17,817 nt of DNA from Halorhodospira sp. (GTDB taxonomy: Bacteria; Pseudomonadota; Gammaproteobacteria; Nitrococcales; Halorhodospiraceae), in NCBI GenBank assembly GCA_007121755.1, contig SKJZ01000049.1, positions 1-17,817 on the forward strand, given 5' to 3'. This document shows, piece after piece, positions 5,629-16,476 of this stretch. A program made the position numbers and the translations under genes. The notes beneath the pieces are model-generated. The model was not told where the DNA came from. It was given only the letters and a program-made list of their open reading frames with translations, and made no database searches. The number at the start of each line of letters is the position of its first letter. Within the stretch, counting starts at the first letter, position 1.

Positions 5629-6546
5629 TTACGAGTAAGTTTGCAGCCACCGGCTGAACAGGCCGTGGCGCGGCGACGCAAGGAGAGCCAGCAGGAAGAA
5701 CGCGGTCGCCACCAACACCATGGTGCCGCCGGACGCCACGTCGTAATGGAACGCCAGATAGAGCCCCAACACCCCCGAGGCCGCACCGAACAACGCAGCC
5801 AGTAGGATCATCCGCGGCAGATGGTCGGTGATCATGTACGCCGTGGCCCCCGGCGTAATCAACATCGCCACCACCAGGATGATCCCCACCGTCTCCAGGC
5901 TGGCGACAATGGTCAACGTCAGCAACAGGATCAAACCGTAGTGGATCACCGTCGTATTGAATCCCAACGCCTGTGCCTGCACCTCATCGAAGGTGTAGGC
6001 GAACAGCTCTTTGTAAAAGAAGAGCACGGCGCCGACGGCCACCACCCCGGCGCCAAGGATCAACAACAACGCCCCCTCACCGACGCCGAGAACATTGCCG
6101 AAGAGGACGTGGAGAAGATGGGTCGAGGTGGCGATTTGACTGATAATCACGACGCCGAGGGCGAACGCCGCGGTAAACATCAGGCCCATGGCCGCGTCGG
6201 GCTTGAGCCGCGTCCGCCGCTCCAGGAAGCCGATACCGACCGAGGTCAACGCGCCCGTGATAAAGGCGCCGATAAAGAATGGCCACCCCACGAGGTAAGC
6301 CACCGCCACGCCCGGCAGCACCGCGTGGGAGATCGCATCCCCCAACAACGCCCACCGCTTCAGGATTACGAAACAGGAGAGCACCCCGCAGACCGCGCCC
6401 ACCACGACGGCCGCCACCAACGCCCGCTGCATAAAGGCGTATTGAAAAGGCTCGGCCACCGCCTCCGGCAAGAGCACCAAAAACGTCTGCACGACCGCCA
6501 GGAGGCCATCGACCACCGCCATCACCGCCGGATCACCACCGGTCAC
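5629..6546 (-). CDS. Manganese/iron-type metal ABC transporter permease
   Basis: A 305-residue, very hydrophobic protein of the ABC-3 permease family (ZnuB/MntB/SitC type), with about eight predicted membrane helices. The typical N-terminal block FMQRALVAA...CFVILKRWALLGDAISHAVLPGVA is present, as is the mid-protein LKPDAAMGLMFTAAFALGV and the later GFNTT...SLETVGIILVVAMLITPGATA. These blocks match the Mn/Fe (YfeC/SitC) branch better than ZnuB, in line with the ATPase and binding protein upstream. It should form the inner-membrane channel and accept metal from the periplasmic binding protein. Its ATG overlaps the ATPase stop by 4 bp, and it is the last gene of the importer operon. The stop is followed after 2 bp by the arm of the large inverted repeat. 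Confidence 0.92.
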   Translation of the reverse strand: MTGGDPAVMAVVDGLLAVVQTFLVLLPEAVAEPFQYAFMQRALVAAVVVGAVCGVLSCFVILKRWALLGDAISHAVLPGVAVAYLVGWPFFIGAFITGALTSVGIGFLERRTRLKPDAAMGLMFTAAFALGVVIISQIATSTHLLHVLFGNVLGVGEGALLLILGAGVVAVGAVLFFYKELFAYTFDEVQAQALGFNTTVIHYGLILLLTLTIVASLETVGIILVVAMLITPGATAYMITDHLPRMILLAALFGAASGVLGLYLAFHYDVASGGTMVLVATAFFLLALLASPRHGLFSRWLQTYS

Positions 6547-7430
6547 GCCTGCGCCTCGCGGAGCTTCTCGTAGATCCGGGGCCGCGTGAAGAAAGGATCG
6601 GCGGTACGCAACAGCAACTCATCGGTCAGGACTTCATCGGGCCGGCCGGAGGCAACGACGGTTCGGTTGAAGAGCACCACCCGGTCGGCATGTTCCTGCG
6701 CGGCGGCCACGTCGTGGGTAACCAGCACCACGGTCCTGCCTTCCGCACGCAGATCGCGCATTACTTGGAAGATCAATGCCTCGCTGGCGCGGTCGACGCC
6801 AACCAACGGCTCATCGAGCAGCAAGAGCCGCGCCTCCTGGGCCAGGACGCGCCCCAGCAGCACCCGCTTCTTCTGCCCTCCTGACAGAGTACCGATGTGG
6901 TGCCCCGCCCGGTCGGCCATGGCCACCGAGTCCAGCGCCCGCCGTAACGCCTCGTTGTGCTCGCGCCCCGCCCACCGCCGGGGCATGAATCGGCGCCAGC
7001 CTCCGGCGCGGCGCAGGTGGCCGTATCGCGCCGAGAAGACGACTTCGGCGACCGTGGCCGGAAAGTCCCAATCAATGGCCTCGTGCTGGGGCATATACGC
7101 CACCACCCCGCTGCGCCGCGCATCCCCGGCATCGGCGCCGACCACCGAAAGGCGGCCGCAACGGGGGCGCATCAATCCCATGAAGAACCTGAGCAAAGTC
7201 GATTTGCCGGCCCCGTTGGGCCCGACAACGGCCACCAACTCCCCGGCGGGGATCTCCAGATTGACGTCCCGGACGGCGTCGGGACCACCGCCGTATCCGC
7301 CGCAGAGGCCGGACGCCAGCATCGCCAACTCGCCGCCGCCGAAACGATCAACGGGCGTCCTGAGCGGTCTGGAATCGGGCCGCTCAGACGTGAAGCGCTC
7401 TGCGCGATAGACTGCCGCCGCCTCGCTCAC
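6543..7430 (-). CDS. Manganese/iron-type metal ABC transporter ATP-binding protein
   Basis: The 295-residue ATPase subunit. Walker A is GPNGAGKST (70-78), the Q-loop is MPQHEAIDWDFP (Q115), the ABC signature is LSGGQKKR (from 182), Walker B is LLLLDEP (D206, E207) and the switch histidine is H239 in VTHD. The Q-loop text with the acidic/WDFP sequence is typical of the YfeB/SitB/MntB metal importers. It has about 36 extra residues before the usual start of the domain (ELAMLASGLCGGYGG); the ATG at 7430 overlaps the binding-protein stop by 4 bp (ATGA), which supports it, but an internal start at M37 cannot be excluded. It drives metal uptake with the neighbouring permease and binding protein. 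Confidence 0.93.
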   Translation of the reverse strand: MSEAAAVYRAERFTSERPDSRPLRTPVDRFGGGELAMLASGLCGGYGGGPDAVRDVNLEIPAGELVAVVGPNGAGKSTLLRFFMGLMRPRCGRLSVVGADAGDARRSGVVAYMPQHEAIDWDFPATVAEVVFSARYGHLRRAGGWRRFMPRRWAGREHNEALRRALDSVAMADRAGHHIGTLSGGQKKRVLLGRVLAQEARLLLLDEPLVGVDRASEALIFQVMRDLRAEGRTVVLVTHDVAAAQEHADRVVLFNRTVVASGRPDEVLTDELLLRTADPFFTRPRIYEKLREAQA

Positions 7431-8404
7431 CGCTCATCCACTCCCAGTTCATTCGCCACCAAGCGGGCATTGAAACGCATCATGGAAATATAGTCGGGGG
7501 CCTCTCCCGACGAAGCGCTGACAGAGTCAACGTAGAGGGGGCCGGCCACCCGGGTTCCGGTTTCAGACGCAACCGACCGCACGTAGCGATCTGAAATCGT
7601 GCTCTCCCAAAAGAGTGCCGGCGGCTCCCACTCGTTGACGAGATCGATGACCCGCATCAGCTGGCGTGGCGTCCCCTCCTGTTCGGCGTTACTGCCCCAG
7701 ATGCCGTCGTGTCTGAAATCGTACGCAGCGGCGAAGTAGACGAAGGCTGCTTCGCTCGTCACGAGCAGGCGGCGTTGCGCCGGCACGCGCTCCAACTCGC
7801 GGACGACCTCATCGTGGAGGGCGTCGAGGCGCTCCTTGAAGTCGGCGGCCCGGCGGCGGTACCCGGCGGCGCCGCCGGGATCGGCCTCCTCCAGGGCCTC
7901 GCGGATGGTGCGGACATACTCGCGCGCCGCGCGGACATCCATCCACAAGTGGGGGTCGGGAGCGCCTTCGAAATCGCCGGCGACGATCGGCCTGGTGGGG
8001 TAACCGGAGCGCTCGGCCAGCGCCACTACCGGCACCCCGTCGGCCACAACGGCCCGAACCTGGTGCATCCACTGCTCAAGATTGAAGCCGTTGTAGAAGA
8101 CCAGGTCGGCGTGTTCCAGCGCCATAAAATTGCGCGGCTTGAGTTCCCATTCGTGAACCTCGGCACCGGCGGGGGTCAGGGTGACGACCTCGGCGCGCTC
8201 GCCGGCGACTTGGCGGGTCAAGTCTTCCAGAACGGTGAATGTGGTGACGACCCGGAGGGCTTCCGAGGCCAAAGCCGCGCGTGGCACCGCCACACCGAGG
8301 ACCATCGCCAGCACCAATGCCGGGACCAGAACCTGCAAACAGGCTGTCCGGCGTATTGCGCTACCGGCTATAGCCGGCCCCGCCCCAGATCCGACCCCAG
8401 GCAT
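7427..8404 (-). CDS. Periplasmic manganese/zinc-type metal-binding protein of ABC importer
   Basis: Cluster A-I (ZnuA/MntC/YfeA-like) solute-binding protein of 325 residues. A signal peptide with a hydrophobic core (LVPALVLAMVLGVAV) ends near RAALA (46). The four metal ligands of the family can be placed: H84 (AEVHEWELKP), H152 (DPHLWMD), E218 (TSEAAFVYFA) and D293 (YVDSVSASS). A Glu at the third site and the GSNAEQEGTP block fit Mn/Fe-type members; no His-rich loop typical of ZnuA is present. Start choice: ATG at 8404 has AAGGGG about 6 nt upstream; GTG at 8422 (GAGGTG upstream) and ATG at 8440 are alternatives. It is the first gene of the importer operon and is preceded by a promoter and a long leader. 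Confidence 0.9.
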   Translation of the reverse strand: MPGVGSGAGPAIAGSAIRRTACLQVLVPALVLAMVLGVAVPRAALASEALRVVTTFTVLEDLTRQVAGERAEVVTLTPAGAEVHEWELKPRNFMALEHADLVFYNGFNLEQWMHQVRAVVADGVPVVALAERSGYPTRPIVAGDFEGAPDPHLWMDVRAAREYVRTIREALEEADPGGAAGYRRRAADFKERLDALHDEVVRELERVPAQRRLLVTSEAAFVYFAAAYDFRHDGIWGSNAEQEGTPRQLMRVIDLVNEWEPPALFWESTISDRYVRSVASETGTRVAGPLYVDSVSASSGEAPDYISMMRFNARLVANELGVDER

Positions 8405-8464
8405 ACCCAGCCCCTTGCTCACTGTCACCTCGCCGCGCATCCGGCCTGGTATCCGCAAACCGCC

Positions 8465-8548
8465 GCAGTCCGGTCCGGACCGAGGTGCAGTGCCCACTGC
8501 ATACGGTTCGCCCCTTGGGGACCACCACCAGTGCTGCATCTCGACTGC
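8465..8548 (-). promoter_or_regulatory. Structured mRNA leader, closed multi-hairpin fold upstream of metal-binding protein
   Basis: In minus-strand RNA, GCAGTC (8543-8548) can pair with GACTGC (8465-8470) and enclose three local hairpins: one built on CCCC-AA-GGGG (8511-8520, extended by GGT/ACC), a 6-bp stem with a GGGC-type loop (8486-8501), and the palindrome CGGTCCGGACCG (8471-8482). With transcription starting near 8582 the leader would be about 180 nt, long for such a compact genome. I see no match to the yybP-ykoY manganese riboswitch core, so this may be an undescribed leader, or simply GC-rich folding. Confidence 0.35.
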
Positions 8549-8555
8549 TCATCTC

Positions 8556-8594
8556 TATACCTTTTAACAATTCTAACTCTTGTTTGAAGGTATA
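8556..8594. promoter_or_regulatory. AT-rich inverted repeat, likely operator of the metal importer
   Basis: Bases 8556-8570 and 8580-8594 form a 15-bp inverted repeat (13 of 15 matching, arms TATACCTT-xx-AACAA) around a 9-bp spacer. It is strikingly AT-rich for this genome and covers the -10 box and start region of the importer promoter, the usual place for a metal-responsive repressor to bind. The arm does not match the Fur box or the enterobacterial MntR box as I know them. A hairpin role in the RNA is also possible. Confidence 0.55.
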
Positions 8595-8617
8595 AAGGTT
8601 TTTTCCACTTGCGTCAA
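8589..8617 (-). promoter_or_regulatory. Sigma70-type promoter of the metal importer operon
   Basis: On the minus strand a -35 box TTGACG (8612-8617, 5 of 6) is followed after exactly 17 bp by TATACC (8589-8594). The spacer contains a run of six A. Transcription should start near 8582, giving a long leader to the start codon at 8404. This is the best promoter match I found in the window. Confidence 0.65.
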
Positions 8618-8674
8618 CAAACCGCAGCCCCACCCATACGGGGATCACCGTACGCCGCCCGACCTTACACGACC

Positions 8675-10285
8675 CTATGCGCGGGAGCGCGTCCACTCCA
8701 GGGCGCCTTGCGCTGCCGCATCGATCCCGGCACCGCCGTCACCCCGCAAAGCGGCCACCATGCGGCCGGCCAACCGCTTACCGAGTTCAACCCCCCACTG
8801 GTCGAAGGGATTGATATCCCAGATCACCGACTGGACGAAGACGCGGTGCTCGTGCAGAGCAACCAACTGCCCCAGGGTGTACGGATCGAGGCGGCGAAAG
8901 AGGAGCAGCGTGACCGGACGGTTGCCGGGGTAGTAACGGTGCTCCGCGTTGGCCTCCCCCGACGGGGCCGATTGGCCGCACATCAGCGCGGACGCCTGCC
9001 CCAGCGCGGAGGCCATGGCCAAATCCCGATGTTCGGGCGGCACATCGTCTTCGTCATACGGCACCAGCATCTCCACCACGGCCCGCCCGGTACCCTGGTG
9101 CAGCCACTGGAAGAACGAGTGCTGGGCGTTCGATCCCACCTCGCCCCAGAGCACTCCGCCGGTGGGGTAGTCGACCGGTTCGCCGGATTGGGTCACCGAC
9201 TTGCCCAGACTCTCCATATCGAGCTGTTGCAGATAAGCCGGCAGGCGGCCGAGACTCGGATGGTACGGCAGGACGGCGTGTCCGGTGGCGCCGAAGTGGC
9301 CCGTATGCCAGACCATCAGCAACCCCATCATCACCGGCAAGTTCGCCTTCAGAGGCGCCTCCCGGAAGTGCCGGTCCATCGCGTGCATTCCCGCCAACAT
9401 CTCCCGGAAACGGTCCATGCCGACGGCCACCGCCAAGGTGAACCCCATGGCCGACGCCAGGGAGTAGCGGCCGCCAACCCAGTCCCAGACATGCAGCCTC
9501 CGCCCCTCCGGGATGCCGAAAGCGGCCATGGCCTGCTCGCTCGCCGAAATACCGAGGAAGTGGCGGGCGGCGGACTGTTCATCGCCGGCCTCCGCCACCC
9601 ACGCCCAGGCCTGACGGGCCTGGGTCAGTGTCTCCAGCGTGGTAAACGACTTCGACGCCACCACAAAGAGCGTCGCCGCCGGATCGAGCCGCTGCAGCAG
9701 CGCGGACAGGTCGCGCCCGTCCACCGACGAGGTAAAGTGCACCCGCGGCCCGTCCCGGTGGTACGCGGCCAGGGCCTCGACCGCCATCGCGCTTCCCAGG
9801 TCAGAGCCACCGATCCCGATGTTCACCACGTCGGTTATCGGGCGGCCGTCGAAACCGGAGACCTCTCCCCGGTGGAGCGCCTGCACCAGTTCATCCATGC
9901 GGTGGAGTTCGGCGTGAACGGCAGGAACGACGTCCTCACCGTCCACTACCAAGGAGGCGTCGGCCGGCAGCCGGAGCGCCGTGTGCAGCGCCGGCCGCCC
10001 CTCCGATGCATTCACGCGCTCACCGCGGAAGAGGTCCTCGATGCGCTCGGGCACCTCTCTCAGCCGGGCCAACTCCAGCAGCAAATCGCGCGTCTCGGAG
10101 GTGACCGGATGCCGGGAGAGATCGAGCAGCAGATCGTCCAGCGCGATACTAAAGTGCCGGAAGCGCTCCGGATCGGCATCGAACAGCGACGCCACACGCC
10201 TGCCGCGCAGGTCGTCCGCATGGGCCGCCAGCGCCCGCCAGACGGTAAGTTCAGTCAAGGGAGCCGCAGCGTTCCGGTTATCCAA
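8675..10285 (-). CDS. pgi: Glucose-6-phosphate isomerase
   Basis: Converts glucose 6-phosphate and fructose 6-phosphate in glycolysis and gluconeogenesis, in the cytoplasm. The 536 residues are complete and close to the usual length of about 550. Two sugar-isomerase domains are visible. Diagnostic parts are NIGIGGSDLG (155-164), the phosphate site SKSFTTLET (211-219), and the catalytic residues E382 and H389 in WGEVGSNAQHSFFQWLHQGT and K503 in FDQWGVELGK. The start codon is TTG (10283-10285), supported by GGAGG (10290-10294) 4 nt upstream and the absence of a nearby in-frame ATG. It begins 49 bp after ugd, so the two are probably co-transcribed and connect hexose phosphates with nucleotide sugars. 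A long open frame on the opposite strand is only a shadow. Confidence 0.97.
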   Translation of the reverse strand: MDNRNAAAPLTELTVWRALAAHADDLRGRRVASLFDADPERFRHFSIALDDLLLDLSRHPVTSETRDLLLELARLREVPERIEDLFRGERVNASEGRPALHTALRLPADASLVVDGEDVVPAVHAELHRMDELVQALHRGEVSGFDGRPITDVVNIGIGGSDLGSAMAVEALAAYHRDGPRVHFTSSVDGRDLSALLQRLDPAATLFVVASKSFTTLETLTQARQAWAWVAEAGDEQSAARHFLGISASEQAMAAFGIPEGRRLHVWDWVGGRYSLASAMGFTLAVAVGMDRFREMLAGMHAMDRHFREAPLKANLPVMMGLLMVWHTGHFGATGHAVLPYHPSLGRLPAYLQQLDMESLGKSVTQSGEPVDYPTGGVLWGEVGSNAQHSFFQWLHQGTGRAVVEMLVPYDEDDVPPEHRDLAMASALGQASALMCGQSAPSGEANAEHRYYPGNRPVTLLLFRRLDPYTLGQLVALHEHRVFVQSVIWDINPFDQWGVELGKRLAGRMVAALRGDGGAGIDAAAQGALEWTRSRA

Positions 10286-10334
10286 GTCGCCTCCAAGCTG
10301 TTACCGGGATGCCGAGAAGACCGGCGGAGCCGAT

Positions 10335-11669
10335 TCACTGCACGCTTTCGCCCCTGCCGACGCCGTAGTAAGTGAACCCCAAGGCACTCATCATCGCCGG
10401 TGAGTAGACGTTACGGCCGTCGAAGATCACCGGCTGACGGAGCGCATCCTTCACCCGTTCGAAATCCGGGCTGCGGAAGACCTGCCACTCGGTACAGATC
10501 ACCAGGGCGTCGGCGTCTTCGACCGCGTCGTAGAGCGTCTCGCAGAGGGTCAGCCCCTCCTCGCCGCCGTAGAGCCGCTCGGCCTCGTCCATCGCCTCCG
10601 GATCGTACGCCTGTACCGATGCGCCCGCCTCCCACAGCGCCTCCATGAGTACCCGGCTGGGCGCCTCGCGCATGTCATCGGTGTTCGGCTTGAACGCCAG
10701 GCCCCATAGCGCAACGGTGCGCCCCGACAGGTCGCCGTCGAAGTAGTCGTGGATCCGGCGGAAGAGCACCTGTTTCTGGCGGGCGTTAACCGACTCGACC
10801 GCCTCCAGCAGCTCCGGACGGTGGCCGATCTCCTGCGCTGTCCGCGTTAGGGCCTGAACGTCTTTGGGGAAGCAGGAGCCGCCGTACCCGCAACCGGGGT
10901 AGATAAAGTGGTAGCCGATCCGGGGGTCGGAACCGATGCCGACGCGGACCTGCTCGATATCGGCCCCAAGCCGCTCCGAGAGGTTGGCCAGCTCGCTCAT
11001 AAAGCTGATCTTGGTCGCTAGCATGGCGTTGGCGGCGTACTTGGTCAGCTCCGCCGACCGGATATCCATGGTCAGCAACCGGTCGTGGTTACGATTAAAC
11101 GGCGCGTAGAGCGCCTTCATCAATTCGGCGGTGCGGGGGTTGTCGGTGCCGACGACGACGCGGTCCGGCTTCATGAAGTCGTCCAGCGCCGCGCCCTCTT
11201 TCAGGAACTCGGGATTGGAGACGACATCGAACTCCAGGTTGAGGCCCCGCCCGTCCAACTCTTCCGTCACCGCGGACCGGACCCGGTCGGCGGTACCGAC
11301 CGGCACCGTGGACTTGTTCACGACCACCCGGTAGTCGTCCATATGGCGGCCAATGCTCCGCGCCACGTTGACCACGTATTGCAGATCGGCGGAACCGTCC
11401 TCATCGGGAGGCGTGCCGACCGCGATGAACTGGAAGAGCCCGTGGGCCACCCCTTCCGCCGCATCGGTGGTGAAACGCAGCCGCCCCTCTTCCTGGTTGA
11501 AGGCGAGCATCTCGTCGAGGCCCGGCTCGTAGATAGGCACATCGCCGTTGCGCAGGCGTTCCACCCGATCGACGTCGATATCGACGCAAACCACGTCGTT
11601 GCCCGCCTCCGCAAAGCACGTACCGGTAACGAGCCCTACGTACCCGCTGCCAAAGATCGTGATTTTCAT
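10335..11669 (-). CDS. ugd: UDP-glucose 6-dehydrogenase
   Basis: Oxidises UDP-glucose to UDP-glucuronate with two NAD+, supplying polysaccharide and surface glycan synthesis. The 444 residues are complete. The N-terminal Rossmann fold begins MKITIFGSGYVGLVTG, and the middle domain includes VVSNPEFLKEGAA. The catalytic cysteine is C266 in GCGYGGSCFPKD with D270, and the helper lysine K210 lies in SAELTKYAANAM. The C-terminal UDP-binding domain has LWGLAFKPNTDDMREAPS. The ribosome site before ATG 11669 is weak (GGAG is about 13 nt away). It lies 91 bp downstream of ssb and 49 bp upstream of pgi. The gene symbol follows common use for this family. Confidence 0.97.
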   Translation of the reverse strand: MKITIFGSGYVGLVTGTCFAEAGNDVVCVDIDVDRVERLRNGDVPIYEPGLDEMLAFNQEEGRLRFTTDAAEGVAHGLFQFIAVGTPPDEDGSADLQYVVNVARSIGRHMDDYRVVVNKSTVPVGTADRVRSAVTEELDGRGLNLEFDVVSNPEFLKEGAALDDFMKPDRVVVGTDNPRTAELMKALYAPFNRNHDRLLTMDIRSAELTKYAANAMLATKISFMSELANLSERLGADIEQVRVGIGSDPRIGYHFIYPGCGYGGSCFPKDVQALTRTAQEIGHRPELLEAVESVNARQKQVLFRRIHDYFDGDLSGRTVALWGLAFKPNTDDMREAPSRVLMEALWEAGASVQAYDPEAMDEAERLYGGEEGLTLCETLYDAVEDADALVICTEWQVFRSPDFERVKDALRQPVIFDGRNVYSPAMMSALGFTYYGVGRGESVQ

Positions 11670-11760
11670 CGCTTATCGTCAACTCCACTTGGTAGATGGC
11701 CGCGTCGCCCACCAGAAACGGCGCGTGACGCCCTCCCGACCCCCCCGAGCCGCCGCGCTC

Positions 11761-12228
11761 CTAGAACGGTATGTCGTCATCGAAGTCCGCCGGGGCGTCG
11801 GGCACTTGGCGGCTCTCCGACTGCTGCTGCGGGGGCGGCTGCTCCGCCGGGCCGCTCCGCGCCGCCGGACCGCCGCCGTCACCACTCCCGCGGCCACCCA
11901 ACATCTGCATCTCGTTGGCGACAATCTCGGTAGTGTAGCGATCCTGCCCGCTCTGATCCTGCCACTTGCGGGTCTGCAAGCGGCCCTCCACGTAGATCTG
12001 GCGTCCCTTGCCCAGATACTCGCCGACGATCTCGGCCAACCGCCCGAAGAAGACCACGCGGTGCCACTCGGTCTTCTCCTGCTGCTCGCCGGTCTGCTTG
12101 TCGCGCCAAGTCTCCGACGTCGCCAGTGTCACGTTGGCCACCGCGCTTCCCTGGGCGGTGTACCGCACCTCGGGGTCCCTCCCCAGATTGCCGACCAAGA
12201 TGACTTTGTTGACACCCCTGCTAGCCAT
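11761..12228 (-). CDS. ssb: Single-stranded DNA-binding protein
   Basis: Replication and repair SSB of 155 residues. The N-terminal OB fold begins MASRGVNKVILVGNLGRDPEVRYT and contains WHRVVFFGRLAEI and YVEGRLQTRKWQDQSG. The linker is rich in Gly, Pro and Gln, and the C-terminal tip DFDDDIPF is the standard acidic docking tail for partners. ATG 12228 has the strong ribosome site AAGGAGGG (12238-12245) 9 nt upstream. The 98-bp gap above it is AT-richer around 12260-12290 and probably carries the promoter, but I see no convincing -35/-10 pair and no LexA box. The neighbours are an MFS gene upstream and then divergent uvrA, an arrangement I recall from Pseudomonas (general knowledge, not checked). 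Confidence 0.98.
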   Translation of the reverse strand: MASRGVNKVILVGNLGRDPEVRYTAQGSAVANVTLATSETWRDKQTGEQQEKTEWHRVVFFGRLAEIVGEYLGKGRQIYVEGRLQTRKWQDQSGQDRYTTEIVANEMQMLGGRGSGDGGGPAARSGPAEQPPPQQQSESRQVPDAPADFDDDIPF

Positions 12229-12326
12229 AGCGTCCGACCCTCCTTGTTCGTAATGTCGGAATAATCATTGTTTACATTGCTCCAATACCCGCGCCCCGGG
12301 CTCCCTCCCCGACAACGCGGGACCGC

Positions 12327-13529
12327 TCAATCTAACGTTTTCCTCTCACCGGGGAAAGCCGTCGCCGCACGCTCCGCCGGCGGGGTGACCAGGACGGCGC
12401 AAATCAACGCGACCGCCGCCCCGGCAATAAAGACCGAGCTCTCCCCCCAGAAGTGCGCCAGCACGCCCCCCAGCGAACCGCCGAGAAAGGCCCCGGCGAA
12501 CTGGGATGTGGAGAAGACCCCTAGCGCGGTGGCCCGCGCCGTCTCCGGCGCCTTGCGGGAGACCTGAGCCGGCATCGACGCCTCCATCAAGTTGAACGCC
12601 GTGAAAAAGAGCACCAGCAGCAGAAGCCAAGCGGCGCCGCCAGTAAAGGCCAACCCGGCCAAGGCCACCGCCAGCACCGCCATGCCGATGGGCGGCAACC
12701 AGTGCTGCCGCTCCCGGCGGGAAGCGATGACCAGAACCGGCGCCATGGCGATCACCGAGACCAGCAGCACCGGCAGATAGACCTGCCAGTGGCTGGCGGC
12801 GGGCATGCCGAACTCCGACTGCAACAGCGGCGGCACCGCGACGAAGATCGAGGTGAGGACCGCGTGCAACACCAGCATGCCGAGATCGAGACGCAGCAAA
12901 TACTTGTTGCGCAGCACCTCGGGCAATCGGGACGGCTGCGCCCCGGGCGTGCGCGGCCCGGCGGGGGCCGGCAGCTTCGGCACCAAGGCCAGGGCGACGC
13001 CGCCGAGGACGGCGGTCAACCAGAAGAGGCCGGACAGCCCCAACGGCCCCACCAGCAGCGGTCCGGTCATCAGCGCCAGCAGGAAGGAGCCGCCCACGCC
13101 GATGCCGAGCAACGCCATCGCCTTGGAGCGGTGGTGCTCGCTGGTGCTGTCGGCGAGCAGCGCCATGACCGCGGCAGCGATGGCTCCGCACCCCTGGAGG
13201 GCGCGGCCAGCAATCACCACCCAGATCGACTCGGCCATGGCCGCCACCACGCTGCCCGCGATAAAGACCAACAGCCCCGCCATAATGACGCGGTGCCGGC
13301 CCCACCGGTCCGCCGCCAGCCCCAGGGGAATCTGCAGCAACGCCTGAGTCAATCCGTAGGCACCCACCGCCAGGCCCACCGTGATCGCGGTGGCTCCGGG
13401 CATCTCGGCGCCCAGGATCGCAATCACCGGCAACACCAAAAACAGGCCGTACATGCGCACCCCGAAGACGAAACCGAGGGATGCGGCGGCACGAATCTGC
13501 TCCGCGGGCATCGGCTCTGTCGCACTCAC
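12327..13529 (-). CDS. YajR-like MFS transporter without the C-terminal YAM domain
   Basis: A 12-helix major facilitator of about 400 residues. The region VFGVRMYGLFLVLPVIAILG, GLTQALLQIPLGLAADRWGRHRVI (motif A), the GRALQGCGAIAAAVMALLADST block and VLFFTAFNLMEASMPAQVS are very close in style to E. coli YajR. YajR carries a C-terminal ferredoxin-like YAM domain; here the chain ends soon after the last helix (TPPAERAATAFPGERKTLD), so the domain is absent. Substrate is unknown; a drug or metabolite export role is only family-based. Start: GTG at 13529, with AGGGGG 9 nt upstream; ATG at 13511 is the alternative. A longer frame to 13748 would overlap uvrA and is rejected. The gene is divergent from uvrA. 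Confidence 0.88.
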   Translation of the reverse strand: MSATEPMPAEQIRAAASLGFVFGVRMYGLFLVLPVIAILGAEMPGATAITVGLAVGAYGLTQALLQIPLGLAADRWGRHRVIMAGLLVFIAGSVVAAMAESIWVVIAGRALQGCGAIAAAVMALLADSTSEHHRSKAMALLGIGVGGSFLLALMTGPLLVGPLGLSGLFWLTAVLGGVALALVPKLPAPAGPRTPGAQPSRLPEVLRNKYLLRLDLGMLVLHAVLTSIFVAVPPLLQSEFGMPAASHWQVYLPVLLVSVIAMAPVLVIASRRERQHWLPPIGMAVLAVALAGLAFTGGAAWLLLLVLFFTAFNLMEASMPAQVSRKAPETARATALGVFSTSQFAGAFLGGSLGGVLAHFWGESSVFIAGAAVALICAVLVTPPAERAATAFPGERKTLD

Positions 13530-13542
13530 TCTATTCAACCCC

Positions 13543-13571
13543 CTGACATAAGAGACGTGGCAAGGTACCGT
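13543..13571 (+). promoter_or_regulatory. Candidate uvrA promoter
   Basis: CTGACA (13543-13548, five of six matches to the -35 consensus) is followed after 17 bp by TACCGT (13566-13571), a weaker -10 box. Transcription would begin near 13579, leaving a leader of about 35 nt to the ATG at 13615. No LexA box (CTG-N10-CAG) is found in the 85-bp space between the two divergent genes, so SOS control is not visible here. Confidence 0.4.
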
Positions 13572-13614
13572 AAATGGTTTGTCTTCGCTAACGGAAACCG
13601 CCACTCCGACCCCC

Positions 13615-16476
<2,862 letters not shown>

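Noticed and set aside
5821..6573. Plus-strand open frame opposite the permease
   Set aside because: It is highly charged, Gln/His/Arg-rich and antisense to a clear membrane permease, so it is a shadow.
7427..8404. Zinc importer (ZnuA) identity
   Set aside because: The His-rich loop is missing, and the Glu ligand and AEQEGTP block favour the Mn/Fe branch, though specificity cannot be proven from sequence.
8404..8582. yybP-ykoY manganese riboswitch
   Set aside because: The leader is structured, but I do not find the conserved loop sequences of that class, so I do not name it as such.
8609..10375. Long plus-strand open frame opposite pgi
   Set aside because: It is antisense to a clear glucose-6-phosphate isomerase and has Arg/His/Gln-rich composition without any family motif.
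13530..13614. LexA (SOS) box between the MFS gene and uvrA
   Set aside because: No CTG-N10-CAG match of acceptable quality is present; the same holds for the region upstream of ssb.
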